From assembly GCA_964634465.1 (NCBI GenBank), contig CAZWLY010000004.1, positions 221,463 through 285,462 of the forward strand: a DNA stretch of 64,000 nt, written 5' to 3'. Position 1 is the first letter of the stretch. Each line of letters starts with the position of its first letter. Under the pieces are notes generated by a model that was not told the origin of the DNA, searched no databases, and saw only the letters and a list, made by a program, of their open reading frames with translations. The position numbers were made by a program, and so were the translations under genes. The DNA is from CAZWLY01 sp964634465 (GTDB taxonomy: Bacteria > Desulfobacterota > Desulfarculia > G963662305). Below are positions 24,470-34,031 of this stretch, one piece after another.

Positions 24470-26431
24470 ATGCCCAAAGACATTCCAGTAAGTAACGGCA
24501 ATCTTCTGTTCAACTTTGACTCAGATTACCAGATTCGGGATGTGTACTTCCCCTTGATAGGCCAGGAAAACCATTCAAAGGGACAGCCCTTCCGTTTTGG
24601 AGTGTGGGTGGATGGACGCTGCTCCTGGATGGGACCGGAATGGGAAAAGAACTTGAGGTATTATAATGACAGTCTCGTAACCGATGTCTTGCTGAAAAAC
24701 GAGTCTTTGGGACTGCAACTTCACTGCAGTGACGTTATAGATTTTGACCTGAACGTCTTTATAAAAAAGGTCGAAGTGAAAAACATTGAAGCGAGGGAGC
24801 GTCAAGCCAGGCTCTTTTTCAGTCACGACTTTTATCTTTACGGCAATGACATCGGAGACACGGCTTATTTTGACCCGCGAACCCGTTCCGTCATCCATTA
24901 CAAAGCCAATCGGTACTTTCTCATCAATTGTTCCGAAGGCGGAAAGTGTGGTGTCGATTATTTCGCTTGCGGAAACAAGGGTGTCCAGGGGGGGCTGGGA
25001 ACCTGGAAAGATGCTGAGGACGGTGAGCTCAGTGCAAATCCGATCTCCTGGGGCTCTGCTGACTCTACAATCGGAATATGGCTGCACCTGCCGCCAAGCG
25101 GGAGAGCAACGGTCTTTTACTGGATAGTTGCCGGGACTCGATACCACGAAGTGGTTCAACTCGATCAGTATGTGCAGGAGAAGACGCCGGCAGAACTGAT
25201 CAAACGGACATCCGATTATTGGAAAGCGTGGGTTCGAAAAGAGCCCAGATCTTTTGGAGACCTACCCAAAACAGTCACCGATGTTTTCAACCGAAGCCTC
25301 CTCGTTTTGAGAACACAAATCGATAACCGGGGGGCAATCACTGCCGCAAATGACTCCGATATCGTTCGTTTTGGGAAGGATACTTACTCTTACATGTGGG
25401 GGCGCGATGGGGCTTTCGTCGCCGCCGCTCTGGCGAAGGCCGGTTACTCGCATGTATGCAGGAAATTTTTCGAATTTTGTTCTCATGTTCTATCTGAGAA
25501 GGGATATCTCCTTCAACATTATAATCCGGATGGATCGTTGGCAAGCAATTGGCATCCTTGGTTAGTGGATGGAGAGGAGGTGCTTCCCATACAGGAGGAC
25601 TCGACCGCCTTGGTTCTTTGGGCGCTTTGGATACACTACCAGATTTCGAAAGACATAGAATTCATCAGGCATCTCTACAAGAAGCTCATTCAGAAATCCG
25701 CCGACTTTTTGGTAAGGCATCGTGATCCTGAGACCCTGCTGCCCATCCCCTCCTTTGATCTCTGGGAAGAGCGTTACGGTGTCCACTCCTTTACCGTCGC
25801 AGCGGTGATTGCCGGCCTCAGAGCGGCGGCGAATTTTGCAAGACTCTTTCAAGATACCCCCGCAGCCGAGACATATGACACGGTGGCCGATCAAATGAAG
25901 GAAGGGCTTGCCGAGCACCTATACCACCCTGGTCTGAAAAGGTACGCCCGCTCAGGTTACCGGAAAGGCAAAGGTTATGAACTCGATGAAGTAATCGACG
26001 TTAGCCTTTTGGGGCTCACGACTTTGGGAGTGTTTTCACCCCGAGACCCACGGATGATCGAAACGATGCAGGCCATACGCCGGCAATTATGGCTCAAGAC
26101 TCCAATTGGCGGGTGTGCCCGATACCAGGATGATCTCTATCAACGGGCGGATGATAGCCCAAATGATATCCCCGGCAATCCCTGGTTTATCTCCACGCTC
26201 TGGTTGGGAGAGTGCTTTATCGACCGGGCCGAGAATTTTCGGGAACTCCACGAAGCGCTCCCTTACCTTGAATGGTGTGCGAAGAATGCGCTTCCTTCTG
26301 GTGTGCTTGCAGAACAGGTGCATCCCGCAACCGGTCGCCCGCTTTCTGTTTCTCCGCTTACATGGAGCCATTCCACTTTTGTATGGACAGTGCTCCAATA
26401 CACGGAAAAGTTCAATTCTTTACAAAAATGA
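24470..26431 (+). CDS. Glycoside hydrolase family 15 (glucoamylase-like)
   Basis: The 653-residue protein has an N-terminal beta-sandwich (about 1-250, starting ISNGNLLFNFDSDYQIRDVYFP-like, with VYFPLIGQENH) and an (alpha/alpha)6 barrel (about 280-653). Barrel landmarks are YMWGRDGAFVAAALAKAGY, the catalytic-acid region SFDLWEERYGVHSFT near 430, NPWFISTLWLGE, and LAEQVHPATGRPLSVSPLTWSHSTF near 613 with the base glutamate. No signal peptide, so it acts in the cytosol on oligosaccharides. The ATG at 24470 follows AAGGAAACC; an ATG at 24443 would overlap the GT4 gene and has no ribosome-binding site. Like its partner it is A+T-richer than the genome around it. Confidence 0.9.
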   Translation: MPKDIPVSNGNLLFNFDSDYQIRDVYFPLIGQENHSKGQPFRFGVWVDGRCSWMGPEWEKNLRYYNDSLVTDVLLKNESLGLQLHCSDVIDFDLNVFIKKVEVKNIEARERQARLFFSHDFYLYGNDIGDTAYFDPRTRSVIHYKANRYFLINCSEGGKCGVDYFACGNKGVQGGLGTWKDAEDGELSANPISWGSADSTIGIWLHLPPSGRATVFYWIVAGTRYHEVVQLDQYVQEKTPAELIKRTSDYWKAWVRKEPRSFGDLPKTVTDVFNRSLLVLRTQIDNRGAITAANDSDIVRFGKDTYSYMWGRDGAFVAAALAKAGYSHVCRKFFEFCSHVLSEKGYLLQHYNPDGSLASNWHPWLVDGEEVLPIQEDSTALVLWALWIHYQISKDIEFIRHLYKKLIQKSADFLVRHRDPETLLPIPSFDLWEERYGVHSFTVAAVIAGLRAAANFARLFQDTPAAETYDTVADQMKEGLAEHLYHPGLKRYARSGYRKGKGYELDEVIDVSLLGLTTLGVFSPRDPRMIETMQAIRRQLWLKTPIGGCARYQDDLYQRADDSPNDIPGNPWFISTLWLGECFIDRAENFRELHEALPYLEWCAKNALPSGVLAEQVHPATGRPLSVSPLTWSHSTFVWTVLQYTEKFNSLQK

Positions 26432-27304
26432 TGGCGGCTTGTTCTATCGGTTTCTCGTAGGCGCGTTGCGGTCTTTATCGACGGGGGGGTTGCAGGCACT
26501 GGAAGAACCCGGTCTTATTAGACGAAAGGGAGCGCCAGCAGTCGGTTTAAGCCTTGAAGGGAAATGGGTTGTGAAATATCGCGACAAATCGCGACACCGA
26601 TTGCGACATTTTTCCGGCTCTTAGGGAGCGGTGCGTGATCCGATTCCAGGCGACCGGCTTTGACCGGCGACGAGGGGTTGGCCGCAGGCCGGGAGGACAG
26701 GGTTTCGTTACGCTCGGAGCTGGAGCGAGCGATGACACAGGCAGGTCTCGATTTGGGGGGCTGCCCTTCGACATTGGGCCCGGCGCCGAAGAGGATCGAG
26801 TCCACCGGCGATCCGGGAATGAACCTGGTCTGGACCCAGGCCGGCCGGCCTGCCGTCACCCTGCCCGCCGGTCGGGCCGGCAACGGTTTGCCTCTGGCCT
26901 CCAGTTCATAGCTCCGTTCATGCAAGACGAACGCCTCCTGGTCTGGGCGGAAGCCCTGGCCGAAAAGTTGAAAGTCTTGTCGGAACCGTCAGACGTTGCC
27001 GGCAAGGTCGAGCTTTGCCGCCGGACCTCATGGGAACTCTGGCAAGGCGTAGAGGGAGGAGAATGTAAAAAATTGCCTCGACACCCCCCGAAAACGTTCC
27101 AAGCCCAGATGCCGCCGCTCTCGCATTACGAACGGGGGCTTCATGCTCTTATAAGAGAGGGGCGAGGCGTCCCGGCTGCGCCGCTGGTTTTAATAGACGT
27201 CGCCCCTGGTCCGCCCTCTTCCTCCGCTTGACACCCCGGCTGGATGTGATAATTTCAGTACCTTAAATTTTCCAAATTCGCCGAATAGTTGGAGGCCGGG
27301 GGCG
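26432..27304. other. 873-base stretch without a recognisable gene
   Basis: The region holds the triple repeat at 26579-26608 and then G+C-rich sequence with open frames on both strands (26518-26925 minus, 26635-27231 plus). None has a recognisable domain or a ribosome-binding site. A remnant of a mobile element is possible. TTGACA at 27228-27233 and GATAAT at 27248-27253 lie before ileS, but their 14-base spacing is short. Confidence 0.45.
26579..26608. repeat. Triple TCGCGACA-type repeat (possible IS21-family end)
   Basis: TCGCGACA occurs at 26579-26586 and 26589-26596, and TTGCGACA at 26601-26608. On the minus strand it reads TGTCGCAATCGG then TGTCGCGA twice, resembling the multiple terminal repeats of IS21-type elements. 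No istA/istB genes are seen. Confidence 0.4.
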
Positions 27305-30124
27305 ATGAGCGACAAGCCCAACTTCAAAGACACTCTCAATTTGCCCAAGACCAGTTTCAAGATGAAGGCCAACCTGGCCCAGAAGGAGCCCCAGATCCTG
27401 GCCGAGTGGGAGAGAACCGAGCTGTATCATCGGTTGCGCCGCCAGGCGGCCGGCCGGCCCAAGTACATTCTTCACGACGGGCCGCCTTATGCCAACGGCC
27501 ACATCCACATGGGCACCGCCCTCAACAAAGTCTTGAAGGACTTCATCGTCAAGTCCCGCCAGATGTCCGGCTTCGACGCCGTTTACGTCCCCGGCTGGGA
27601 CTGCCACGGCCTGCCCATTGAGCACAAGGTCGATGAGGAGCTGGGCGAGAAGAAGGCCGGGATGGATCAGGTGGCGGTCCGCCGCTATTGCCGGGATTAC
27701 GCCGCCAAGTACCTGAATATTCAGCGGGAAGAGTTCAAGCGCCTCGGCGTCCTGGGCGACTGGGAAAGGCCGTATCAGACCATGGACTTTGAGTACGAGG
27801 CCGTCACCGCCCGCGAGCTGTGCCGCCTGTTTTTGGACGGCGCCGTCTACCGCTCCAAGAAGCCGGTCTACTGGTGCAACTCCTGCATCACCGCGCTCGC
27901 CGAGGCCGAGGTCGAGTACGGCCCCCACACCTCGCCGTCCATCTTCGTCAAGTTCCCGATGATCGACGACCTGTCGGCCGACTATCCGGAGCTCAAGGGC
28001 AAGAAGGTTTTCGCCGTCATCTGGACCACCACGCCCTGGACCATCCCGGCCAACCTGGCCATCGCCCTCCATCCGGACTTCGACTACGTGGCCGCCGAGG
28101 TCCCCTCGGTCGGCGAGGTCTGGATTCTGGCCGAGGGGTTGCTCCAGTTGTCGATGAACGACTTCGGCGTCACCGACTTCACCGTCATCGCCCGGCCCGA
28201 CCCCAAGCTCCTGGAGGGCAAGCGGGCCAAGCATCCCCTTTACGACCGCGACTCGGTCTTCGTCCTGGCCGACTACGTCACCCTCGAAGCCGGCACCGGC
28301 CTGGTCCACACCGCCCCCGGCCACGGCCGGGAGGACTACGAGACCGGCCTCAAGTACGGTCTGGACATCTACTCCCCCCTGGACGACAACGGCGATTTCA
28401 CCGAGGATGTCGGCCTCTTCGCCGGGCAAAACGTCTCGGACAAGCAGACCAACTTGAACGTGATCAACGCCCTGGACGAAGCCGGCGCGCTGATCCACCA
28501 GACCGACATCAGCCACGAGTACCCCCACTGCTGGCGCTGCAAGAAGCCGGTCGTCTTCAGGGCCACGCCCCAGTGGTTCATCTCCATGGAGAAGACGGGC
28601 CTGCGGGAAAAGGCCCTCGAGGCCATCCGCGGCTGCACCTGGTGGCCGCGTTGGGGCGAGGAGCGCATCTACGGCCTGATCGAGAACCGGCCCGACTGGT
28701 GCATCAGCCGCCAGCGGAGTTGGGGCGTGCCGATCACGCTCTTTACCTGCCGGAAATGCGGCCGGAGCCACCTGGACGAGCCGGCGATGGAAAAGATCTT
28801 CGAGATCTTCAAGGCGGAAGGGGCCGACGCCTGGTTCCGGCGGCCGGTGGAGGATTTCCTGGCGCCGGGAACCGCCTGCCCGTCTTGCGGCGCCGAGGAT
28901 TGGGGAAAGGAAACCGACATCCTGGACGTCTGGTTCGACTCCGGCACCTCCTGGGCGGCCGTCCTGGAGGCCAGAGACGAGCTGACCTATCCCTCCGACC
29001 TGTACCTGGAGGGCTCGGACCAGCACCGGGGCTGGTTCCACTCATCGCTGTTGTGCTCGGTCGGCACCCGGGGCCAGGCGCCGTACAGAGGCGTTTTGAC
29101 CCACGGCTACGTGGTCGATAGAGACGGCCGCAAGATGTCGAAATCGCTGAATAACGTCATGTATCCCCAGGAGATCATCGACCGCTACGGGGCCGAGATC
29201 CTGCGCCTGTGGGTCGCCTCCGAGGACTACACCGTCGATATCAAGATCTCCAACGAGACCCTGGCCCGGCTGGCCGAGGCCTACCGTCGCATCCGCAACA
29301 CCTCGCGGTTCCTTTTGGGCAACCTGTCCGACTTCGATCCGAGCGCGGACGCACTTCCGGCCGAGGAGCTGTGGGACCTGGATCGCTACGCGCTCCACCG
29401 GCTGGCCCAGGTCAACCGGCGGATCAGAAGCACCTACGAACGCTTCGAGTTCCACACCGTGTATCACACCCTGCACAACTACTGCACCGTCGATCTCAGC
29501 AACCTCTATCTGGACGTCTTGAAGGACCGGCTCTACACCTTCCCGGCCGCCAGCGCCGGCCGCCGCTCGGCCCAGACCGCCTGCGCCGTCATTCTGGACA
29601 GTCTGGTCAAGCTGATGGCCCCGGTGCTCTCTTTTCTGGCCGAGGAACTCCACGGCCACCTGCCCGAGCCCAAGGCCGAGAGCGTCCACCTGGAGCTTTT
29701 CCCCGAGGGACTGGAGCGCTGGCTGGACGACGAGCTGGCCCAGCGCTTCGAAAGGCTGCTGGCCGTTCGCTCTGAGACCACCGTGGCCCTGGAGCGGGCC
29801 CGGCAGAAGAAGCTGATCGGCAACGCCCTGGACGCGGTCGTGGTCTGGCAGCCGCCCGAGAGCGACGGAGACTTCTTCGCCGACAACCTGGCCATGTTGA
29901 CCGAACTGACCCTCATCTCCCAGGGCCGCCTCGGTCGGGTCGACGGCGCGCCGGTGGTTCACGACTCGGAGAACCTGCCGGGGTTGAGGATCGGCGTGTT
30001 CATCGCCGAGGACGAGAAGTGCCCCCGCTGCTGGATGCGCACCGGCGATGTCGGCCAAGACGCCGAGCACCCCGACGTCTGCCTGCGCTGCGCGGCGCAC
30101 CTCAAGGAAATCGAGGGCGAGTGA
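27305..30124 (+). CDS. ileS: Isoleucyl-tRNA synthetase
   Basis: The 939-residue class I synthetase has HIGH as PPYANGHIHMG (about residues 59-69), an editing domain with TTTPWTIPANLAIA and GTGLVHTAPGHGREDY, and KMSKS in DGRKMSKSLNN near residue 610. A C-terminal zinc module, CPRCWMR...CLRCAAHL, marks the bacterial IleS type found with lspA. The length matches E. coli IleS (938). The ATG at 27305 has GGAGG upstream (GTTGGAGGCCGGGGGCG). The stop overlaps the lspA start in GTGA. Confidence 0.98.
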   Translation: MSDKPNFKDTLNLPKTSFKMKANLAQKEPQILAEWERTELYHRLRRQAAGRPKYILHDGPPYANGHIHMGTALNKVLKDFIVKSRQMSGFDAVYVPGWDCHGLPIEHKVDEELGEKKAGMDQVAVRRYCRDYAAKYLNIQREEFKRLGVLGDWERPYQTMDFEYEAVTARELCRLFLDGAVYRSKKPVYWCNSCITALAEAEVEYGPHTSPSIFVKFPMIDDLSADYPELKGKKVFAVIWTTTPWTIPANLAIALHPDFDYVAAEVPSVGEVWILAEGLLQLSMNDFGVTDFTVIARPDPKLLEGKRAKHPLYDRDSVFVLADYVTLEAGTGLVHTAPGHGREDYETGLKYGLDIYSPLDDNGDFTEDVGLFAGQNVSDKQTNLNVINALDEAGALIHQTDISHEYPHCWRCKKPVVFRATPQWFISMEKTGLREKALEAIRGCTWWPRWGEERIYGLIENRPDWCISRQRSWGVPITLFTCRKCGRSHLDEPAMEKIFEIFKAEGADAWFRRPVEDFLAPGTACPSCGAEDWGKETDILDVWFDSGTSWAAVLEARDELTYPSDLYLEGSDQHRGWFHSSLLCSVGTRGQAPYRGVLTHGYVVDRDGRKMSKSLNNVMYPQEIIDRYGAEILRLWVASEDYTVDIKISNETLARLAEAYRRIRNTSRFLLGNLSDFDPSADALPAEELWDLDRYALHRLAQVNRRIRSTYERFEFHTVYHTLHNYCTVDLSNLYLDVLKDRLYTFPAASAGRRSAQTACAVILDSLVKLMAPVLSFLAEELHGHLPEPKAESVHLELFPEGLERWLDDELAQRFERLLAVRSETTVALERARQKKLIGNALDAVVVWQPPESDGDFFADNLAMLTELTLISQGRLGRVDGAPVVHDSENLPGLRIGVFIAEDEKCPRCWMRTGDVGQDAEHPDVCLRCAAHLKEIEGE

Positions 30125-30579
30125 GGCGGGCCAAGACCATTCTCCTGTGGGCCGTCCTGGTTCTTCTCGTCGACCAGGCGGCCAAGTGGTGGCTGACCGC
30201 CGCCTTGCCCGTCGGCCGGTCCATCGAGCTGACCGCCTGGCTGAATCTGGTCCACTGGCACAACCCCGGCGCGGCCTTCGGTCTTCTGGCCTCGGGTAAG
30301 TTGGGCTGGCTGATGGTCTTGCTCTCCGGTCTGGGCGTCCTGGTCCTGATCGTCGTTTCCTTGAGGGTCGGTCCCGTCTCGAAATGGGGCCGGCTGGGCC
30401 TGGGCCTGGCTCTGGGCGGCGCGGCGGGCAACCTGGTGGACCGGCTCCGTTTCGGCCAAGTGACCGATTTTCTGGACTTTCATTGGGGCTCCTACCACTG
30501 GCCGGCCTTCAACGTGGCCGACGCCGCCCTCTCGACCGGATTCGTCATTCTGGCCCTGATATGGATTCGCCGCGGTTGA
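30121..30579 (+). CDS. lspA: Prolipoprotein signal peptidase
   Basis: The 152-residue inner-membrane aspartic peptidase cleaves lipoprotein signal peptides. Four helices and the conserved blocks are present: LVDQAAKWW, NPGAAFGLL, GGAAGNLVDRLRFGQVTDFLDF (first catalytic Asp) and WPAFNVADAALSTG (second catalytic Asp). It starts with GTG at 30121 inside the ileS stop (4-base GTGA overlap), the usual ileS-lspA operon. Confidence 0.96.
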   Translation: MRRAKTILLWAVLVLLVDQAAKWWLTAALPVGRSIELTAWLNLVHWHNPGAAFGLLASGKLGWLMVLLSGLGVLVLIVVSLRVGPVSKWGRLGLGLALGGAAGNLVDRLRFGQVTDFLDFHWGSYHWPAFNVADAALSTGFVILALIWIRRG

Positions 30580-30663
30580 CTCAAAAAAGGGCTTGCCAAC
30601 CCTTCGAGGGTCCCTTAACTTCGATTTTAGACCGGGTCGAGATCGGTTTTGGGGGACCGGCGA

Positions 30664-31182
30664 TTGTTCGATTTTCCTTACGAACTTAAGTACAGCGTCG
30701 AGCACGTCTGGGTCAGTGAGGACGACGAAAACAGGGCCTCGCTGGGCGTGACCGAATCGTTCATCGCCATTTACGGCCAGCCCGAAGACGTGGAATTCAT
30801 CGGCGCCGAGGGCGAGGCCTTCGAGGCCGGCGACATGCTGGTTCGCCTCAACAGCGACGAGGAAGAGGTCGAGGTCTACGCCCCGGTCTCCGGCCGGGTG
30901 ATCGAGTTCAACGTCGAGCTGTTCGACTCGCCGGAGGTGATCAGCGAAGCGCCTTACAACCAGGGTTGGCTGGTCCGTTTCGAGCTCGAATCGCCCGAGG
31001 AGCTCGACGAGCTGATGAGCGTCGACGAGTACGAAAGCTTCCTCCACGACGAGGCCGAGAGGGTCGAGCTGGAAGAAGACGACGAGGTCGAAGTCGAGGT
31101 CGACGCCCTCGGCCTGGGCCACGAACTGGAGCTGGAGCCCAACGAGGAGGACGAGGCCGAAGACGAGGAGGACGATTTTTAA
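30664..31182 (+). CDS. GcvH-like protein without lipoyl lysine, with acidic tail
   Basis: The 172-residue protein aligns along its first 130 residues with glycine cleavage H protein: ELKYSVEHVWV, LGVTESFIAIYGQPEDVEFIGAEGE, VYAPVSGRVIEFN, LFDSPEVISEAPYNQGWLVRFE and LMSVDEYESFL. In GcvH the lipoylated lysine lies in ESVKAASDIYAPVSG; here that site reads NSDEEEVEVYAPVSG, with E66 in place of lysine, so it cannot carry lipoate there. A very acidic tail (about 130-172) is extra. No gcv or lip genes are near. The start is TTG at 30664 after GGGGGACC; no ATG is available. Its stop shares a TTAA with the convergent M16 gene. Confidence 0.85.
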   Translation: MFDFPYELKYSVEHVWVSEDDENRASLGVTESFIAIYGQPEDVEFIGAEGEAFEAGDMLVRLNSDEEEVEVYAPVSGRVIEFNVELFDSPEVISEAPYNQGWLVRFELESPEELDELMSVDEYESFLHDEAERVELEEDDEVEVEVDALGLGHELELEPNEEDEAEDEEDDF

Positions 31183-33824
31183 TCGGCCGTCCCTTCCTCC
31201 GGACCGACCGTGACCCAGATCGGCTTGTCGATGTCCAGCCAACGCCGGGCCGCCGATCTGACCTCCTCCGGGGTCAGGGCTCGCAGGATCTCGGTATACC
31301 GCTTTTCGTAGTCGTAGCCCATACCCAGCCGTTCGTAGAGCGCCAGCCGCGAGGCCCGGGCGGCCAAACTCTGGCTGTCCAGCACCCAGTCGGCCAGCAG
31401 TCCGGCCCGGGCCCGGGTGAACTCGGCCGCGGTCAACGGCTTGTCGAGGACCGATCGCAACAGGGCGGCGAGTTCGCTTTTGACCTGGCCGAGCTTCTGG
31501 GGAGCCGAGGCAACGTAGAAGGTGAAGGCCCCCATGCCCACGCCGGGGCGGTTGATGGCGGTCAAGGCGTAGGCCAGCGACTTTTTGTCCCGAAGCTCCA
31601 CGAACATCCGACCCGACTGCCCGGCCAGGGCCCTGGCCAACACGTCCAGGGCGACGCTGTCCTTGTCGGCCATGTCGGCGGCTCTGAATCCGTATAGGGT
31701 GTGGACCTGTTTGAGATCTTTGCGGACCGCCCTCTTTCTCTCGCCGCCGGTGGGCAGCGGCCTCGGCTGGGGCCGGGGGGCGGGGCTGAAGCCGGGTTTC
31801 AAGTCGGCCAGAAGCTCGCTCAGTCGGCGGTGGACGTCCGTGGCCGAGACGTCGCCGACCACGGCCAGGACCAGGTTGTCCGAGCGTACGATCCTGGCGT
31901 GGAGCGCGGCCAGGTCGTCCCGCTTAAGCGGGGTCAGGGTCTCGGCCGTGCCCAGCCTGTCCCGGGCGTAAGGGTAGCCGTTGTAGACCGCCCGGCGGAA
32001 AAGATCGAAGGCGATGGCTTCGGGCCGCTCCAAACGCCGCTTGATGGCGGCCAACTGGTCGGACTTGCGCTTGGCCACCTCCTCGGCCGGGAAGGTCGGC
32101 GAGAGCAGAACCCGGCAGAACAGCTCCAGGCCCTCATCGGCGAAGCGGCTGAGGAAATTGGCCGTCAAGCCGACAGTGTTGCGGCCCGAGTAGGCCGATA
32201 TCGCCCCGGCCATGTCCTCCACCCGCCGGTCCAGCTCCGAGGCCGGCAGATCGACCGCCCCCCGCGTCCAGGTCGAGGCCAGCAACGAGAAGATACCGGC
32301 CTGGTCGGCCGGCTCTTCCAGCAGGCCGCCCAGGAAGACGGCGTCCACGGCGATTAAAGGCAGGGAGTGATCCTCCAGCACCAGAAGCTTGGCCCCGCCG
32401 GGCAGGTCCATCACCTGGGCCTCGCTCTTGACCGGCGCTTCGGCCTCGGTCCTGGTTTGCGGAGCCAGGGCGGGGGTCAACCTGGCCAGCCAGTCTCGAC
32501 CCGGAAGCTCGACGTTCTGGGGCAGCATCAGCACGGCGGTCATGTTCTCCGGCCGGAAGGTCTGGGCGGCCACCTTTCGGATCTCCTCGGCGGTCAGGTT
32601 CTTGACCCGGTCGAGGTAGAGGCGCTCCTGGCCCAGACCGCCCATCAGGTTCTCGAAAAAGCCCAGCTTGGAGGCCTGGCCGTTGACCGTCTCCTTTTCG
32701 CGGATGTAGTCCGCCTCGAAGGCCAGCTTGGCCCGGGCCATGGCCTCGGCGCCAAAGGGCTGACTGGCCGCCTGGCCGAGAAGTCGCCACAATTCGGTTA
32801 TGGCCTGCTCCATCAGCGGCGGCTCCATGGACATCGAGATCCAGAAAAGTCCCTGATCCAGCGGGGTGAAGGCCGAGGCGGTGAGCGAGGTGACCAGGCC
32901 CTTGTGGGCCCACAGGGATTCGGTCAGCAGGGCCGAGTTGCCGCCGCCCAGAAGCTGGGCCAAGAGGTCGTAGGCGGCCACGTTGGGGTCTTTCAAGCCC
33001 GGAATCTTGAAGCCCAGGGCCAGGTAGGCCTGTTGGACCCGGCCGTGGAAGGCGGTGAAGCGCATCTCCCGCTGAGGGGGCTCCTTGGGCGGCCGAAAGG
33101 TCGCCTTGGGCCCGGCCGGGACGTCCTTGAACAGCTCCTTGGCCCGGGCCATGACCCTTTCCGGATCGATCTGGCCGACCACGACCACGGTCATCTTATC
33201 GCCGGTGTACCACTTGGCGATGTAGTCCAGGATCATCTTTCGGCTGTAAGCCTTGATCGTCTTCTCATACCCGATGACCGGGTGGCGGTAGGGCGATTTG
33301 ACAAAGGCCCGCTCGAAGAGCTTGACCGTCAGGCGGCGGTGGGGGTTGTCCTGGCTGCGCCGCCACTCCTCCAGGACGACCTGCTTCTCCCGCTCCAGTT
33401 CCTCGGCGTCGAAGATGGAGTTCTTGATGGCGTCGGCCAGGACGTCCAGTCCCAGCTCCCAGGCCTCGGCCGGCATGAGGGTGTGGTAGACGGTGTGGTC
33501 GAAGGAGGTGTAGGCGTTGATTCGGCCGCCGGCGGCCTCGATCTCACCGGCTACCCGGCCCAGGCCGCGGCTGGGCGTGCCCTTGAAGATCATGTGCTCG
33601 ATCTGGTGGGTGATGCCCTTCTCGGCCTCGCTCTCCAAGCGGGAGCCGGCCCGGACCCAGACCTGGACGGCCACGGCCGGGGCCCGATTCAGGCGCTGGA
33701 CGACCACGGTCAGCCCGTTGTCTAGCCGCTCGACCAGCGGCTCGCCGGCCAGGGCGGCCAAGGGCGGCAGGGTCAGAATCAGGGTCAGGACGAGGGCGAC
33801 GAAGACTGATTTCCGAGGCGGCAT
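31179..33824 (-). CDS. M16 family zinc peptidase (pitrilysin/PqqL-like)
   Basis: The 881-residue exported protein has a signal peptide (KSVFVALVLTLILTLPPLAALAG) and two tandem M16 halves. The first half carries the inverted zinc motif H73-x-x-E76-H77 (THQIEHMIFKGTPSRG) and a downstream EREKQVVLEEWRRSQDNP providing the third ligand. The second half (from about 480) starts GGAKLLVLEDHSLPLIAVDAVFLGG and lacks HxxEH, the normal inactive half. It is probably periplasmic or outer-membrane attached and degrades peptides. The ATG at 33824 has GGAGG upstream; the earlier in-frame start would abolish the signal. It overlaps the convergent GcvH-like gene by four bases. Confidence 0.93.
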   Translation of the reverse strand: MPPRKSVFVALVLTLILTLPPLAALAGEPLVERLDNGLTVVVQRLNRAPAVAVQVWVRAGSRLESEAEKGITHQIEHMIFKGTPSRGLGRVAGEIEAAGGRINAYTSFDHTVYHTLMPAEAWELGLDVLADAIKNSIFDAEELEREKQVVLEEWRRSQDNPHRRLTVKLFERAFVKSPYRHPVIGYEKTIKAYSRKMILDYIAKWYTGDKMTVVVVGQIDPERVMARAKELFKDVPAGPKATFRPPKEPPQREMRFTAFHGRVQQAYLALGFKIPGLKDPNVAAYDLLAQLLGGGNSALLTESLWAHKGLVTSLTASAFTPLDQGLFWISMSMEPPLMEQAITELWRLLGQAASQPFGAEAMARAKLAFEADYIREKETVNGQASKLGFFENLMGGLGQERLYLDRVKNLTAEEIRKVAAQTFRPENMTAVLMLPQNVELPGRDWLARLTPALAPQTRTEAEAPVKSEAQVMDLPGGAKLLVLEDHSLPLIAVDAVFLGGLLEEPADQAGIFSLLASTWTRGAVDLPASELDRRVEDMAGAISAYSGRNTVGLTANFLSRFADEGLELFCRVLLSPTFPAEEVAKRKSDQLAAIKRRLERPEAIAFDLFRRAVYNGYPYARDRLGTAETLTPLKRDDLAALHARIVRSDNLVLAVVGDVSATDVHRRLSELLADLKPGFSPAPRPQPRPLPTGGERKRAVRKDLKQVHTLYGFRAADMADKDSVALDVLARALAGQSGRMFVELRDKKSLAYALTAINRPGVGMGAFTFYVASAPQKLGQVKSELAALLRSVLDKPLTAAEFTRARAGLLADWVLDSQSLAARASRLALYERLGMGYDYEKRYTEILRALTPEEVRSAARRWLDIDKPIWVTVGPEEGTAD

Positions 33825-34031
33825 CGAGGAACCTCCAGCCGGTAGATGATCGACCATGACCCTAACATGATAAGCCTTTTGAGGGATAGGGCAAGCCCGG
33901 GCGGGCCCGGCCGGGCGATGAGACAAAAGGCGGCGAAGGGGTTTTTGAAGGGAAGGGGACTCGGCTCGGGGCGCGGCTCCGGCGGTCTCTCTCGCGGCTG
34001 GGAAACCGGGGAGTCGGTCTCTACCGGCGTC

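Noticed and set aside
26518..26925. 135-codon minus-strand open frame
   Set aside because: It starts in G+C-rich DNA without a ribosome-binding site, crosses the triple repeat and shows no domain.
27228..27253. TTGACA and GATAAT as an ileS promoter
   Set aside because: The 14-base spacing is too short for a normal sigma70 promoter, so I did not list it as a feature.
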